Source of the DNA: RGIG9041 sp045657265
GTDB taxonomy: Bacteria; Bacillota; Clostridia; Oscillospirales; QAKW01
Direction: 5' to 3'
DNA: 64,000 nucleotides
Assembly: GCA_045657265.1 (NCBI GenBank)
Contig: JAZOSU010000004.1
Coordinates: 13,990 to 77,989, forward strand
Made by a program: the position numbers and the translations under genes. The notes under the pieces were generated by a model. The model did no database searches, was not told the DNA's origin, and worked only from the letters and a program-made list of their open reading frames with translations. Shown here one piece after another: positions 31,380 to 41,558 of the stretch. The first letter of the stretch is position 1. Each line of letters opens with the position of its first letter.

Positions 31380-32857
31380 GAATAAGAATTAAACAAAAAC
31401 TTGCTCATATGCAAAACGAAATCCGTCAGAAATTATTCAGCGGAATTGCAATGAGATGGATCCTCAACATATTTAGTCCTATACTCATTGTTGTTACGCT
31501 TTCTTGCATTATTCTTTGCGCATTTATAAGTAACTTCTATAATATGAGTGCAATTAACACTCTTAAAGCAGATGCAGAAAGTACAGCTAAATATTTCGAG
31601 AATTTTGTTTATCCTCAGTACAGAGATTTCACTACTTGCGCTCAGCTTCTTGTAAGCGATTTTGACAAGAAAAATATGATGGAAATACAGGTTTCCAACA
31701 CATCAGGTAAAATAGCGTATTCTTCTACCGGTTTTGCAATCAATGAGCTTAACATAACTCCTGACGTACTTGATGCCAGAAACGGCATACAGTCGAAATG
31801 GACAGGCACCTTTGATGCGACCAAAGAAAAAATTATATCAGTATCACATCCTCTGTACAACACCGAAGGCAGAGTATGCGGTACCGTACGACTGATATCG
31901 TCAGTACAAAACCTGAAAGAAACACTTGTATTCTTCTATGTAATTATTTTCCTTATCGGTTTTGCAATTATCGGTCTTACCGCTATATCGGGTATATATT
32001 TTATAAAATCCATAGTTATCCCTGTGCGTCAGATAAACAGCGTTGCTCTTGAAATTGCCGAAGGTAACCTTACCACCAATGCTCTTAAATATACATCAGG
32101 TGACGAGCTTGGTCAGCTTTGTCAGAGTATTCACACTATGGCAAACAAGCTTTCTGACACTGAACAGGTAAAAAACGATTTTATATCTCAGATTTCACAC
32201 GAGCTGAGAACTCCGATAACTGCCATCAAAGGTTGGAGTGAAACAATGATGGCTGATGAAAAGCTTGACGAGCTTAGCCACCGAGGCGTTACAATTATTC
32301 ACAATGAAACAGAACGTCTTTCCAAGATGGTTGAAGAAATGCTTGATATGTCAAGAATGCAAAGCGGCAGACTTAACATAACGATATCACCTGTAAACAT
32401 AGTAGCAGAATTTGAAGACACAGTCTTTATGATGAGTGAACGTTCCAAAGGCGAAAACGTATTTATCCGTTATGATATTTGTGAGGAAGAATGCATTATA
32501 AATGGTGATAAAGACAGATTAAAGCAGGTATTTTTCAACGTTATAGACAACGCAGTTAAACACTCAAATCCAGGTTCTGAAATCATTGCATCAGCACATA
32601 TAAACGAAAAATCCATATCGTTTATCATTGAAGATTTCGGCGCAGGTATCAGCAAAGAAGACCTTCCCTATATCAAAGAAATGTTCTACAAAGGCGCATC
32701 ACAAAAAAGAGGTTCAGGTATCGGGCTTGGCGTTTCCGATGAAATTATGAAGCTTCACGGCGGAAGTCTCGATATAGAAAGCGAATACGGTATAGGTACT
32801 AAAGTTACAATTACCCTGCCTATTATGGAGGAAATAAACAATGATAACGTCATTTGA
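31376..32857 (+). CDS. sensor histidine kinase (HAMP, HisKA, HATPase)
   Basis: 493 residues. Two membrane helices (about 25-50 and 180-205) bracket an extracellular sensor region of about 130 residues. Then come HAMP (about 205-258), HisKA with FISQISHELRTPITAIKGW (His near 274), and HATPase_c with N box FFNVIDNAVKHS, G1 EDFGAGIS and G2 GSGIGLGVS. The signal is unknown; the co-encoded lipoprotein and PAP2 enzyme suggest the cell envelope. Confidence 0.95.
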   Translation: MRIRIKQKLAHMQNEIRQKLFSGIAMRWILNIFSPILIVVTLSCIILCAFISNFYNMSAINTLKADAESTAKYFENFVYPQYRDFTTCAQLLVSDFDKKNMMEIQVSNTSGKIAYSSTGFAINELNITPDVLDARNGIQSKWTGTFDATKEKIISVSHPLYNTEGRVCGTVRLISSVQNLKETLVFFYVIIFLIGFAIIGLTAISGIYFIKSIVIPVRQINSVALEIAEGNLTTNALKYTSGDELGQLCQSIHTMANKLSDTEQVKNDFISQISHELRTPITAIKGWSETMMADEKLDELSHRGVTIIHNETERLSKMVEEMLDMSRMQSGRLNITISPVNIVAEFEDTVFMMSERSKGENVFIRYDICEEECIINGDKDRLKQVFFNVIDNAVKHSNPGSEIIASAHINEKSISFIIEDFGAGISKEDLPYIKEMFYKGASQKRGSGIGLGVSDEIMKLHGGSLDIESEYGIGTKVTITLPIMEEINNDNVI

Positions 32858-33392
32858 TTTTAAAATTCTCGATTTTATACAAACTCTTCGCACACCTTTT
32901 CTTGATAAAGTATTCACTTTTATTACCCATTTAGGTGACGAAGGTTACGTATGGATAGCAATTGCCGTAATACTTTTGTTTTTCAAAAAAACAAGAAAAT
33001 GCGGAATTATCATGGCAATAACACTTATTGCAGGACTGCTTATCGGCAACATTGCTCTTAAAAATATATTTGCAAGACCAAGACCTTTTGTTCTTGACCC
33101 TACAAAAATTGCTAACGTATTAATTTCTCCGCCAAGCAGTTATTCCTTCCCATCAGGTCACACTCTTTCATCGATTGAATGTGCAGTAGCTATCTGGCTT
33201 TGCAATAAAAAATGGGGTATACCTGCAATAATACTTGCAGTTCTTATTGCATTTTCAAGGAATTATTTATACGTACATTATCCAACAGATATTTTAGCAG
33301 GTGCGGTTTTAGGCGTCGCAATTGCATATTTTACCCACTTTATTTACAACAAGTTTTTAAACGGCAAAAAAATATGGAAAATCGAATTATAA
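32841..33392 (+). CDS. PAP2-family phosphatase
   Basis: 183 residues, multi-pass membrane protein. The three phosphatase motifs are present: KNIFARPRP near 72, SFPSGHTL near 100 and SRNYLYVHYPTD near 140. Members dephosphorylate undecaprenyl pyrophosphate or phosphatidic acid phosphates. It overlaps the kinase end by 17 bases, so it belongs to the same operon, and recycling of the lipid carrier would fit an envelope stress circuit (inference). Confidence 0.92.
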   Translation: MITSFDFKILDFIQTLRTPFLDKVFTFITHLGDEGYVWIAIAVILLFFKKTRKCGIIMAITLIAGLLIGNIALKNIFARPRPFVLDPTKIANVLISPPSSYSFPSGHTLSSIECAVAIWLCNKKWGIPAIILAVLIAFSRNYLYVHYPTDILAGAVLGVAIAYFTHFIYNKFLNGKKIWKIEL

Positions 33393-33434
33393 AAAATAAG
33401 GTTGTGATTTTTTCACAACCTTATTTTTATTTAT
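33391..33434 (+). terminator. terminator of the two-component operon
   Basis: AATAAGGTTGTGA and TCACAACCTTATT around a T-rich loop, followed by TTTATTT. The stem begins at the PAP2 stop. Confidence 0.85.
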
Positions 33435-33439
33435 AAGAG

Positions 33440-33471
33440 AAAATAGGCTTCCTATAAAGGAAGCCTATTTT
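33440..33471. terminator. second hairpin, probable mfd terminator
   Basis: AAAATAGGCTTCC/GGAAGCCTATTTT, 13 base pairs, loop TATAAA; read leftwards it follows mfd by about 110 bases. The stretch between it and mfd shows nothing else. Confidence 0.6.
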
Positions 33472-33582
33472 CAAGGAAAAAGAAAGAAGATGAAATTTAT
33501 ATTTGAAAGGAAAGTATTTTTATTTTCTATATAAATATTATCAAAATTTCACACAATTGTCAATGATTTTTGTGCATTTTAT

Positions 33583-36500
33583 TTATTTTCCTACACCGAT
33601 TTCACTTATCGTTGCAAGAAAACTTTCCATTCTGTCTATTTTTGAAAGGGTTTCATCTTTTGAAAGAAGTGTCAGATACGGTTTTTCCCCCGTTGTATAA
33701 AGAAGATATCCTCTGTATTTTGAGGTTAGTTCTTTGACAGTATTAACAGGGATTTCTTTGAAATAAAATACAAGGTTTTCTCCTTTTTGTTTTATATCTG
33801 TAATACCCTGCTTTCTTGCCATATTACGCACAAGAGATATACGCATCAGATTTACAACGCTAACCGGAGGAGCTGTAAATCTGTCTTTAAGCTCCTCAAG
33901 ACAGTCATCAAAATCTTCTTTTGATTCAATTGCCGCTATACGTTTATATATATCAATTCTTGTACGCTCACTTGTAATATAGTCATTCGGAACAAAAGCA
34001 TTTATAGATACATCAACACTGCAATCAGTTTTAGTTTCCGGTTCTATTCCCTGCTCAGTAAGTATAACGTTTTTAAGGATATCCATATAGGTATCATAGC
34101 CGACAATATTCATATTACCATGCTGACGCTCACCAAGAAGACTACCCGCTCCCCTGATTTCAAGATCACGCATTGCAATTTTAAGTCCTGCGCCAAACTC
34201 TGTGAATTCTTTAATTGTAACAAGTCTTTTAGATGCAATTTCAGATGGAGTTTTATCTTTTCTGTACGTCAGATACGCATAAGCTCTTCTATTACTTCGT
34301 CCTACCCTGCCTCTTATCTGATGAAGCTGAGCAAGGCCCATTCTGTCTGCATCTTCAATTATGAGCGTATTTGCAAAACTGACGTCTATACCTGTTTCAA
34401 TAATTGTAGTACAAAGCATAATATCAACCTGATGGTCACAAACAGCCTGCCAAGCTTTTTCGATATCTGAAGCTGACATCTGTCCGTGAACTATCATTAT
34501 TCTCGCATGAGGAATGGCTATTGTAAGGCGGTGCATTATTTTGTCAAGCGCCTCTATATCGTTTTTAAGATAAAAAACGCAACCGTTTCTTCGCATTTCA
34601 CGGAGAATTGCCTGAGTTATAATTTCAAAATTATATTCAAGCACGTATGTCATAACAGGAAGTCTATCTGAGGGAGCTTCTTCAATAATAGAAATATCTC
34701 TTATTCCTGACATTGCCATATTAAGAGTACGTGGTATAGGAGTTGCGCTCATAGTCAGAACATCAACCCCGATAGACATTTCTTTAATTTTATCTTTATG
34801 TTTTACACCGAAACGCTGTTCTTCGTCAACTATAAGAAGTCCAAGGTCTTTAAACTCAATATCTTTCTGTAAAAGACGATGAGTGCCTATCACGATATCT
34901 ACAGAACCTGTTTTTAGTCCTTTGACAGTATTTTGTATCTGTGTACGCGTTCTGAATCTTGAGAGAACCTCTACGTTCACCGGAAAACCTTTAAATCTTT
35001 CAACGACCGTATTATAATGCTGATTTGCAAGAATGGTTGTCGGCACCAGAATTGCCACTTGTTTACTGTCTGAAACTGCTTTAAATGCCGCTCTTAATGC
35101 AACTTCTGTTTTTCCCACGCCAACGTCTCCGCAAAGAAGTCTGTCCATCGGGAAAGGTTTTTGCATATCAGCTTTTATCTCACTTGCGCAAACAAGCTGA
35201 TCTTCTGTTTCTTCATATTCAAAACGCCCTTCAAATTCTTTCTGCCATTCTGTATCTTCTGAAAAAGCAAATCCTTTGGCATTAAGACGTTTTGCATAAA
35301 GTTCTATAAGCTCTCTTGCAAGTTCCCTTGATTCTTCCCTGACTTTACTTTTAGCTTTTTCCCAGGCAGGCGAACCGAGTCTTGAAAGTTTTATTTTAGA
35401 TGCTTCCCCACCTATATATTTAGATATAAGATCAAGCTGAGGACAAGGTACGTAGAGTGTATCGCCTTTATCGTATGAAATGACAAAATAATCTTTTGTT
35501 ACATTATTGAGAGTAATTTGTTTTATACCATTGTACACACCGATTCCGTGTGAATGATGAACAACAAGGTCACCCGGCGCAATATCGTCAAAGCTCTTGA
35601 TTTTTTCCCCTTCCTGTTTTCTGCGGGAACGGGATTTTTGTTTTTTACGGACAGAATCGGAAACCAAAAGCAGTTTTGCATCATTAAAAGCAACACTGAC
35701 TGAAAGATTACTTTTAATTACAGCAACCGCACCCTCTAAAATCTCATCTGACGATACTGTAACTTTTGCTCCCACAAGCATTGATCTTACTGTATCAGCT
35801 CTTGCAAAATCACGTACCGAAATTATACATTTATATCCCTTATCAGTATACGCTTTTATATCGGATATTGAGTCTTCACCTTCAAAAACAGGCACTACCG
35901 CTTCATTTATATCAGCCTCACACAATGCCGAGAGTTTTACAGGTGCAGAACTCGGAAGACGAGAAAACAAGTAACTGCCTGTACCAATTTTTTCAAGAAT
36001 ATCTTCAAAACCAAGATAGTATTTACCCTGATTTGAAATATACATACCGTGTCTGATACAATGTTCTACATTCTGATTAAACTGCCAGTCAATAAATTCG
36101 CATCTTGATTTTAGGTTATTTATTTCACAAACAAAAACAAGGTCATTTTCAAAATAATCAAAAATAGTAAACAGTTTAGGATAAATTTCGGGTATATACT
36201 TATCAGATGCTATTTTAAGCCCTGATTTTAACGCTTCTATATCTTTTTCTACGTCATTATGCCCTGTTTTATCATAAAGTTGTTCAAGGGTATTAAGCAA
36301 GTCTTTTTTCTCGCTTCCGTGAAGACCTATTATTTTTACGTTATCAAAGTTTTCTATTCTTCTTTGGCTTATTACATCAAAAGAAGAAATGCGTTCAATT
36401 TCATCACCAAAAAACTCTATGCGCACAGGGTTATCATAGCCCGGCACAAATACGTCAACAATATCTCCCCTTTTAGAAAAAGAACCCTCGCCCTCTACCA

Positions 36501-36981
36501 TATCAAACATAGAATAGCCGTTTTCTGTTAAAAAATCACAAAGTTTTGTGATATCTTCGCTAAGTCCAACTGAAAGAGTTATACTGTTTGTTACAAGAAA
36601 ATCAGGCTGAGGAGTTGGCATACAAGCGGCATCTACCGTAGTTATGACAACATCAAAATCACCGTTTTGTACTTTTTCCAAAACTGAAATTCTTGCGCTC
36701 TCTCCAAAACCCGAAGCTGAATCAACTGTATCAAAATTGAATTCCGTTTCAGCAAACACACAGGGTTCTCTACCAAAAAGGGCGCAAAAAAGCGAGGAAA
36801 TTTTCGAAATATCGTAGCTGTTATCTACTATAAAAATTCCCTTTTTATTATATTTTTTCATAGCGCAATAAGCGGCTATGACTGAAGACACATCGCTGAC
36901 ATTAGTCACTGCCACCGGAAGAGTATCCGGCGGCGGAAACCAGGATGCGCCTACTAACGAATAAACATCAAAATCAGCCAT
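33583..36981 (-). CDS. mfd: transcription-repair coupling factor
   Basis: SF2 translocase that removes stalled RNA polymerase and recruits UvrA. 1132 residues, usual length. UvrB-like N-terminal modules, then the RNA polymerase-interacting CarD-like domain (GDLVVHHSHGIGVYNGI, about 480-550). The helicase has Walker A CGDVGVGKTEVALRA, LLIVDEEQRFG, TMSATPIPRTL and DRMGLAQLHQIRGRVGRS, and a C-terminal TRCF domain follows. The start at 36981 (MADFDVYS) overlaps the pth stop by eight bases; the longer frame runs into pth. Confidence 0.96.
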   Translation of the reverse strand: MADFDVYSLVGASWFPPPDTLPVAVTNVSDVSSVIAAYCAMKKYNKKGIFIVDNSYDISKISSLFCALFGREPCVFAETEFNFDTVDSASGFGESARISVLEKVQNGDFDVVITTVDAACMPTPQPDFLVTNSITLSVGLSEDITKLCDFLTENGYSMFDMVEGEGSFSKRGDIVDVFVPGYDNPVRIEFFGDEIERISSFDVISQRRIENFDNVKIIGLHGSEKKDLLNTLEQLYDKTGHNDVEKDIEALKSGLKIASDKYIPEIYPKLFTIFDYFENDLVFVCEINNLKSRCEFIDWQFNQNVEHCIRHGMYISNQGKYYLGFEDILEKIGTGSYLFSRLPSSAPVKLSALCEADINEAVVPVFEGEDSISDIKAYTDKGYKCIISVRDFARADTVRSMLVGAKVTVSSDEILEGAVAVIKSNLSVSVAFNDAKLLLVSDSVRKKQKSRSRRKQEGEKIKSFDDIAPGDLVVHHSHGIGVYNGIKQITLNNVTKDYFVISYDKGDTLYVPCPQLDLISKYIGGEASKIKLSRLGSPAWEKAKSKVREESRELARELIELYAKRLNAKGFAFSEDTEWQKEFEGRFEYEETEDQLVCASEIKADMQKPFPMDRLLCGDVGVGKTEVALRAAFKAVSDSKQVAILVPTTILANQHYNTVVERFKGFPVNVEVLSRFRTRTQIQNTVKGLKTGSVDIVIGTHRLLQKDIEFKDLGLLIVDEEQRFGVKHKDKIKEMSIGVDVLTMSATPIPRTLNMAMSGIRDISIIEEAPSDRLPVMTYVLEYNFEIITQAILREMRRNGCVFYLKNDIEALDKIMHRLTIAIPHARIMIVHGQMSASDIEKAWQAVCDHQVDIMLCTTIIETGIDVSFANTLIIEDADRMGLAQLHQIRGRVGRSNRRAYAYLTYRKDKTPSEIASKRLVTIKEFTEFGAGLKIAMRDLEIRGAGSLLGERQHGNMNIVGYDTYMDILKNVILTEQGIEPETKTDCSVDVSINAFVPNDYITSERTRIDIYKRIAAIESKEDFDDCLEELKDRFTAPPVSVVNLMRISLVRNMARKQGITDIKQKGENLVFYFKEIPVNTVKELTSKYRGYLLYTTGEKPYLTLLSKDETLSKIDRMESFLATISEIGVGK

Positions 36982-37558
36982 TATACATATTTCTCGCTTT
37001 ATCAAGTTCTCCTGCCATCAGTAGATCGCATATAGCTCCTGTTTTATCGGCAGCCGAAACTATTTCTTTATAGTCGCTATCCGGAAACTTCCCAAGCACC
37101 CAGTCTTTAAGGTCATATTCGGGTGTCGGTTTTTTGCCGACTCCGATTTTTATACGCAAAAACTGTTCGGTACCAAGATTTTTAATTATATCCCATATAC
37201 CGTTATGTCCCCCGTCAGAGCCTTTGGGTCTTATACGTATTTTACCCGGTACCAAAGATACATCATCATATATAACAATTATATTCTCTTTGGGTATTTT
37301 AAAAAAGCTCATCACGTCACGAACAGCTTCACCGCTCAGATTCATAAAAGTCTGAGGTTTTATTATGTAAATTTCCTTTTCAAAGTCAGCTGATTTATAC
37401 GCAAAAGCATTTGCTTTTACCTTTACAGCTGATGCATTATAATAATCTATTAATCTGTCTGCGCATATAAAACCTGCGTTATGACGTGTTTTTTCATATT
37501 TTGCACCGGGGTTACCGAGACCCACAATAAGATATTTGGGTTTAGATTTAAAAATCAT
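36974..37558 (-). CDS. pth: peptidyl-tRNA hydrolase
   Basis: Releases peptides from peptidyl-tRNAs dropped by ribosomes. 194 residues. Seen: LIVGLGNPGAKYEKTRHNAGF with the catalytic His near 26, KPQTFMNLSGEAV, IIVIYDDVSL with the Asp, and KGSDGGHNGIWDI. Upstream of and overlapping mfd, the conserved Firmicute order. Confidence 0.96.
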   Translation of the reverse strand: MIFKSKPKYLIVGLGNPGAKYEKTRHNAGFICADRLIDYYNASAVKVKANAFAYKSADFEKEIYIIKPQTFMNLSGEAVRDVMSFFKIPKENIIVIYDDVSLVPGKIRIRPKGSDGGHNGIWDIIKNLGTEQFLRIKIGVGKKPTPEYDLKDWVLGKFPDSDYKEIVSAADKTGAICDLLMAGELDKARNMYNG

Positions 37559-37560
37559 TT

Positions 37561-38538
37561 TTACCTCTCATCATATTTTTCAAAAAATTCTATAACTGTT
37601 TTTTTATAAGTTTCAGGGTCTACGTAAAAACTCAGTCCGTGGTCAGCCCCATCTACTGTAAGAAGTTGTTTTTCAGAAGCGCATGCTTCATAGTTTTCTT
37701 TTGTCATATCTACAGGCACAAAACTGTCACTTGTTCCGTGAACAAACAAAATGGGTGTTTTTGTATTTGCAACACAGTTTACTGTAGATATACTCTTAGC
37801 ATCAAAATTTGCCTGTCGGCTTACGTAGAAATTTGCAATATTAAGCGCAAGATTACCTTTAATCTTCAGGTTATTGTTCATAACGTGTCTCCAGATATCA
37901 TTAGGAGATGTAAATCCGCAGTCACTTATTATCCCTTTGACGCGCGGCGGCAAATCAAGTTCAGATGCCATAAGAACGGTTGTTGCGCCCATTGATATTC
38001 CGCACAGGTACACAGGAATATCAGTTTGTTCTGTCTCAAGCACATATTCGAGCCAATCAACACAGTCATAGCGTTCAAAAACGCCAAACCCTATATGTTC
38101 CCCCTGACTTTCGCCGTGAGCCCGTTGATCAGGAAAAAGCACCGAACATCCTTGCTCGTGTAAAAACTCTGCTATAAGACTAAAATCGGTAACCCACGAC
38201 GATCTCCAACCGTGCATTGCAATAATTATACGTTTTGGATTTTCGTGTCTGTACCAATAACCTGTAAGAGTAAGACCGTCACGGTTCTTAATTGTCACTT
38301 TTTCTGTACAGACGTCCTTAAGGTAAAGTGCTTTTTCGGTTGCAAATTCAACAAGTCCGTCATCAGGCGGATTTGAACCCGAAATGTTAATTTTTGCCGT
38401 TCTTAATACTTTAGGAATTTCTTTTTTAACTGCCATATCCGAAAGAAGTTTAACAGCAGACAACAGAGTAGCAGTAACAGCACTTGCAACTGCCGCGGCA
38501 CCGACTGATGCCAACGCTATTTTTGTTTCTTTTTTCAT
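37561..38538 (-). CDS. alpha/beta hydrolase, membrane-anchored
   Basis: 325 residues. An N-terminal hydrophobic helix (about 5-30) probably anchors it. Hydrolase fold: AMHGWRSSW near 107 (oxyanion region), nucleophile CGISMGATTV near 185, Asp in HGTSDSFVP and His in DGADHGLSF at the end. Relatives include BAAT-like and serine aminopeptidase-like hydrolases; substrate unknown. The start at 38538 follows GGGAGTG; the track-length form adds ten residues without a site. Confidence 0.88.
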   Translation of the reverse strand: MKKETKIALASVGAAAVASAVTATLLSAVKLLSDMAVKKEIPKVLRTAKINISGSNPPDDGLVEFATEKALYLKDVCTEKVTIKNRDGLTLTGYWYRHENPKRIIIAMHGWRSSWVTDFSLIAEFLHEQGCSVLFPDQRAHGESQGEHIGFGVFERYDCVDWLEYVLETEQTDIPVYLCGISMGATTVLMASELDLPPRVKGIISDCGFTSPNDIWRHVMNNNLKIKGNLALNIANFYVSRQANFDAKSISTVNCVANTKTPILFVHGTSDSFVPVDMTKENYEACASEKQLLTVDGADHGLSFYVDPETYKKTVIEFFEKYDER

Positions 38539-38579
38539 TTCCACCACTCCCTTATTCAGTATACACATTTAAGGAATGT

Positions 38580-40271
38580 TTATTGATTATTTTCAAGTTT
38601 TCTATAATCAACTTTTCCAACGAGTGTTTTTGGCAGTTCTTCTCTGAATTCTATATCATACGGAAGAGCATATTTTGCAATATGTTTTTTTCCATATTCA
38701 AAAATAATATTTTTTGTTTCGTTATTTGGCATAACACCTTTTTTCAGAACAACAAAGGCTTTTACTTTCTGCATTTTCAATGCATCGGGAACACCTATGA
38801 CACAGCTCATCTGAACAAGGCCGTTTGCATCAAAAATATTTTCAAGATGGGACGGATATACGTTATAACCGTTTGTTACGATAACTCTTTTTATTCTCTG
38901 ACAAAAATAAACAAAGCCGTCTTCATCCATTTTTCCAAGATCACCTGTATGAACCCACAAAAGTCCGTCGCTATGTCTTTTTAAAACTTTTTCTGTCTCA
39001 TCGGGTCTATCAAGATAACCGAGCATTACGGTAGGTCCGCTGATACATATTTCACCTTCCTGCCCGTATTCTACTTCGTTATCAGTTGACGGTTTTACTA
39101 TTTTATAGTAAGTATCGGGGAAAGGCTGACCTATACTTCCTTCTTTGGAAAGGTGCATAGGCGTAAGACAACTTGCGGTAACACATTCGGTAGTTCCGTA
39201 ACCTTCACGAATTTTAACAGAAGAGTTGTTATTCTTTAAAAAATCATCAAATTTTTTCTTAAGTTCTACAGACAGAGAGTCCCCTCCGCAAAATACTCCT
39301 TTAAGGCAAGAAAGATCTGCGTTTTTCATTGTTTTCTGACGAAGGAGCGCCTCAAACAAGGTAGGAACGCCTGCTATGAAATTACATTTTGTTTTAAGTA
39401 TTAATTTTGCATAACTTTTTGCCGTAAATCTCGGCACAAGAACACATCTACCGCCTGATGCAAGCATAGAATGAACGCTGACACCAAGTCCGAATCCGTG
39501 AAACACAGGCATTACTGCAAGCATTTTATCACCGGGGCAAAACATCGGGTTAGTTGCAATTATCTGTTTAGCCAAAGCATTGAAATTGAAGCTTGAAAGC
39601 AAAATTCCTTTAGAAGTTCCGGTTGTTCCACCACTATACAGAATTACTGCCGCCTCATCTTTTTGCAATTCATCTTCAAAATCGCAACTACAATTATTTG
39701 CTGATTTTAAAAAACTTTTCCACTCAACTACTGAATCAGACCAATCAGGTTTTGGCATTTTTTTGTTTTGCGTTAAAGCGTATCCGATTTTAGTGAGAGC
39801 ATTAAGTTCATCTTTAATGCTTGTTATAATTAGTTTTTTTAAAGAAACATTTGAAGATATTGCTTCAAATTTCCGGTAAAACTGGTCCAGAGTAATTGCG
39901 GCGACACTTTTTGAATCATTAAGATAAAATTCGATTTCTTTTTCCGCCGACAAGGGATGTATCATATTTGCTATGGCACCCACGCGGTTTGCGGCATAAA
40001 ACATGGCAACTGCCTGAGGACAGTTAGGAAGACAGATTGTTATTCTGTCTCCTTTTTTTATACCGTTTGCAATTAAAGCTTTTGCTACTCTGTCAATTTT
40101 GTCTATAAGCTGAGTATAGGTTGTTTTTTTACCCATAAAATCAAAAGCTATAAAATCAGGGTATTTTTCTGAAATACATTTTACAGCACCATACATAGTA
40201 CCCTGATAATATTCAAGATTTTTAGGTACATCACCGTAATTATCAAGCCACGGCGTTTTTACGTAAGGCAT
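38580..40271 (-). CDS. AMP-binding acyl-CoA ligase, FadD-like
   Basis: 563 residues of the adenylate-forming family. Core motifs: ILYSGGTTGTSKGILLS near 212, GYGTTECV near 358, HTGDLGKMDEDGF near 440, and IKRVIVTNGYNVYPSHLE with the C-terminal hinge; catalytic Lys in TLVGKVDYRK near the end. It activates a carboxylic acid, probably a fatty acid, to the CoA thioester. Directly after an aminotransferase gene with a gap of five bases. Confidence 0.92.
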   Translation of the reverse strand: MPYVKTPWLDNYGDVPKNLEYYQGTMYGAVKCISEKYPDFIAFDFMGKKTTYTQLIDKIDRVAKALIANGIKKGDRITICLPNCPQAVAMFYAANRVGAIANMIHPLSAEKEIEFYLNDSKSVAAITLDQFYRKFEAISSNVSLKKLIITSIKDELNALTKIGYALTQNKKMPKPDWSDSVVEWKSFLKSANNCSCDFEDELQKDEAAVILYSGGTTGTSKGILLSSFNFNALAKQIIATNPMFCPGDKMLAVMPVFHGFGLGVSVHSMLASGGRCVLVPRFTAKSYAKLILKTKCNFIAGVPTLFEALLRQKTMKNADLSCLKGVFCGGDSLSVELKKKFDDFLKNNNSSVKIREGYGTTECVTASCLTPMHLSKEGSIGQPFPDTYYKIVKPSTDNEVEYGQEGEICISGPTVMLGYLDRPDETEKVLKRHSDGLLWVHTGDLGKMDEDGFVYFCQRIKRVIVTNGYNVYPSHLENIFDANGLVQMSCVIGVPDALKMQKVKAFVVLKKGVMPNNETKNIIFEYGKKHIAKYALPYDIEFREELPKTLVGKVDYRKLENNQ

Positions 40272-40276
40272 TAAAA

Positions 40277-41455
40277 TTACTCCTCAATAAGCTTTTTAAA
40301 AAGCGGAAGTGAACGTTTTATCATTTCTGTTGACACGCAGTAAGATATACGTATATATCCCTCACATCCAAAACTATCGGAAGGAACAACAAGAAGGTCA
40401 TATTTTTTAGCTTTTTCACAGAATTCTTTTGCATCAGCCAAAGGTGATTTCACAAACAGATAAAAAGCGCCATCGGGATGAATACATTCATAACCATACT
40501 CTGTAAGAGCATCATAAAGTAAGTCTCTGTTCTTTTTATATATTGAAATATCAGAAACCGCCTCGGGATTTTTTTCAATCACTTTCTGCATAAGGCTTGG
40601 CGCACAAACAAATCCAAGCATTCTTCCTGCGCCGCAAACTGCGGCATACACATCACTTGCGTTTTCCATTCTGTTACACACAAGAATATAACCTATTCTC
40701 TCGCCCGGAAGAGAAAGAGATTTACTATATGAATAGCAAACAAAAGTATTATCATAGTAGCGTGTAATGTAAGGAACCTTTACAGATTCATCATATACAA
40801 GTTCTCTATAAGGTTCATCCGAAATAAGATAAACAGGATGACCATATTCTGCTGATTTAGCTTTAAGAAAATCAGCAAGGCGGATTATTGTTTCTTCAGT
40901 TAAAACTACACCTGAGGGGTTATTTGGTGAATTAATAATAAGCGCTTTTGTTTTATCAGAGATTACTTTTTCAAGCATTTCAAAATTAATCTGAAAATCA
41001 TCAGCTGCAGGTACTATTTTAAATGTAGCACCTGCACCCTCTACAAAAACTTTATATTCAGGGAAAAACGGTGCAAAAGCTATTACCTCGTCACCTTCGT
41101 TACATATTGCGTTTAATGACACAGTCAAAGAAGCAGCGGCGCCACAGGTAATATATATATCATCAGGGGTAGTTGTTTCAGAAAATCTTCTGTTAATACT
41201 GTCTGATATTACTTTTCTTGTTACAGGAGCTCCCTGCGCAGACGTATAACTATGTACCAAAGTTGTATCTTTAGACACTAATTCTGTTATTGTTTTATCT
41301 ATACATTCAGGAGAAGGAACGCTTGGGTTTCCAAGGCTGAAATCATACACGTTTTCTCTTCCTACAACAGCTGCTCTGCTATTGCCATATTCAAATATTT
41401 CGCGAATAACCGAACGTGCAACACCAAGAGAATGATTTTTCATATTAATATTCAT
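40277..41455 (-). CDS. class I PLP-dependent aminotransferase
   Basis: 392 residues, aspartate aminotransferase superfamily. Seen: FSLGNPSVPSPE, INSPNNPSGVVL near 175, the Asp of LISDEPYREL near 208, PLP Lys in YSYSKSLSLPGERIGY near 240, and the substrate-binding Arg in YIRISYCVS at the C-terminus. Amino-acid specificity cannot be assigned. First gene of the run with the acyl-CoA ligase. Confidence 0.9.
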   Translation of the reverse strand: MNINMKNHSLGVARSVIREIFEYGNSRAAVVGRENVYDFSLGNPSVPSPECIDKTITELVSKDTTLVHSYTSAQGAPVTRKVISDSINRRFSETTTPDDIYITCGAAASLTVSLNAICNEGDEVIAFAPFFPEYKVFVEGAGATFKIVPAADDFQINFEMLEKVISDKTKALIINSPNNPSGVVLTEETIIRLADFLKAKSAEYGHPVYLISDEPYRELVYDESVKVPYITRYYDNTFVCYSYSKSLSLPGERIGYILVCNRMENASDVYAAVCGAGRMLGFVCAPSLMQKVIEKNPEAVSDISIYKKNRDLLYDALTEYGYECIHPDGAFYLFVKSPLADAKEFCEKAKKYDLLVVPSDSFGCEGYIRISYCVSTEMIKRSLPLFKKLIEE

Positions 41456-41524
41456 AAATTTATACCTCTACATAATATTCTAAATTAATATTATAATACT
41501 ATTAATAATTAAAGTCAAATACAT

Positions 41525-41553
41525 AAAAAAGCGAAAGACATAAAGTCTTTCGC
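41525..41553 (-). terminator. terminator of the tig-clpP-clpX run
   Basis: GCGAAAGAC-ATAAA-GTCTTTCGC; on the minus strand it is followed by TTTTTTATG. Confidence 0.8.
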
Positions 41554-41558
41554 CATTT

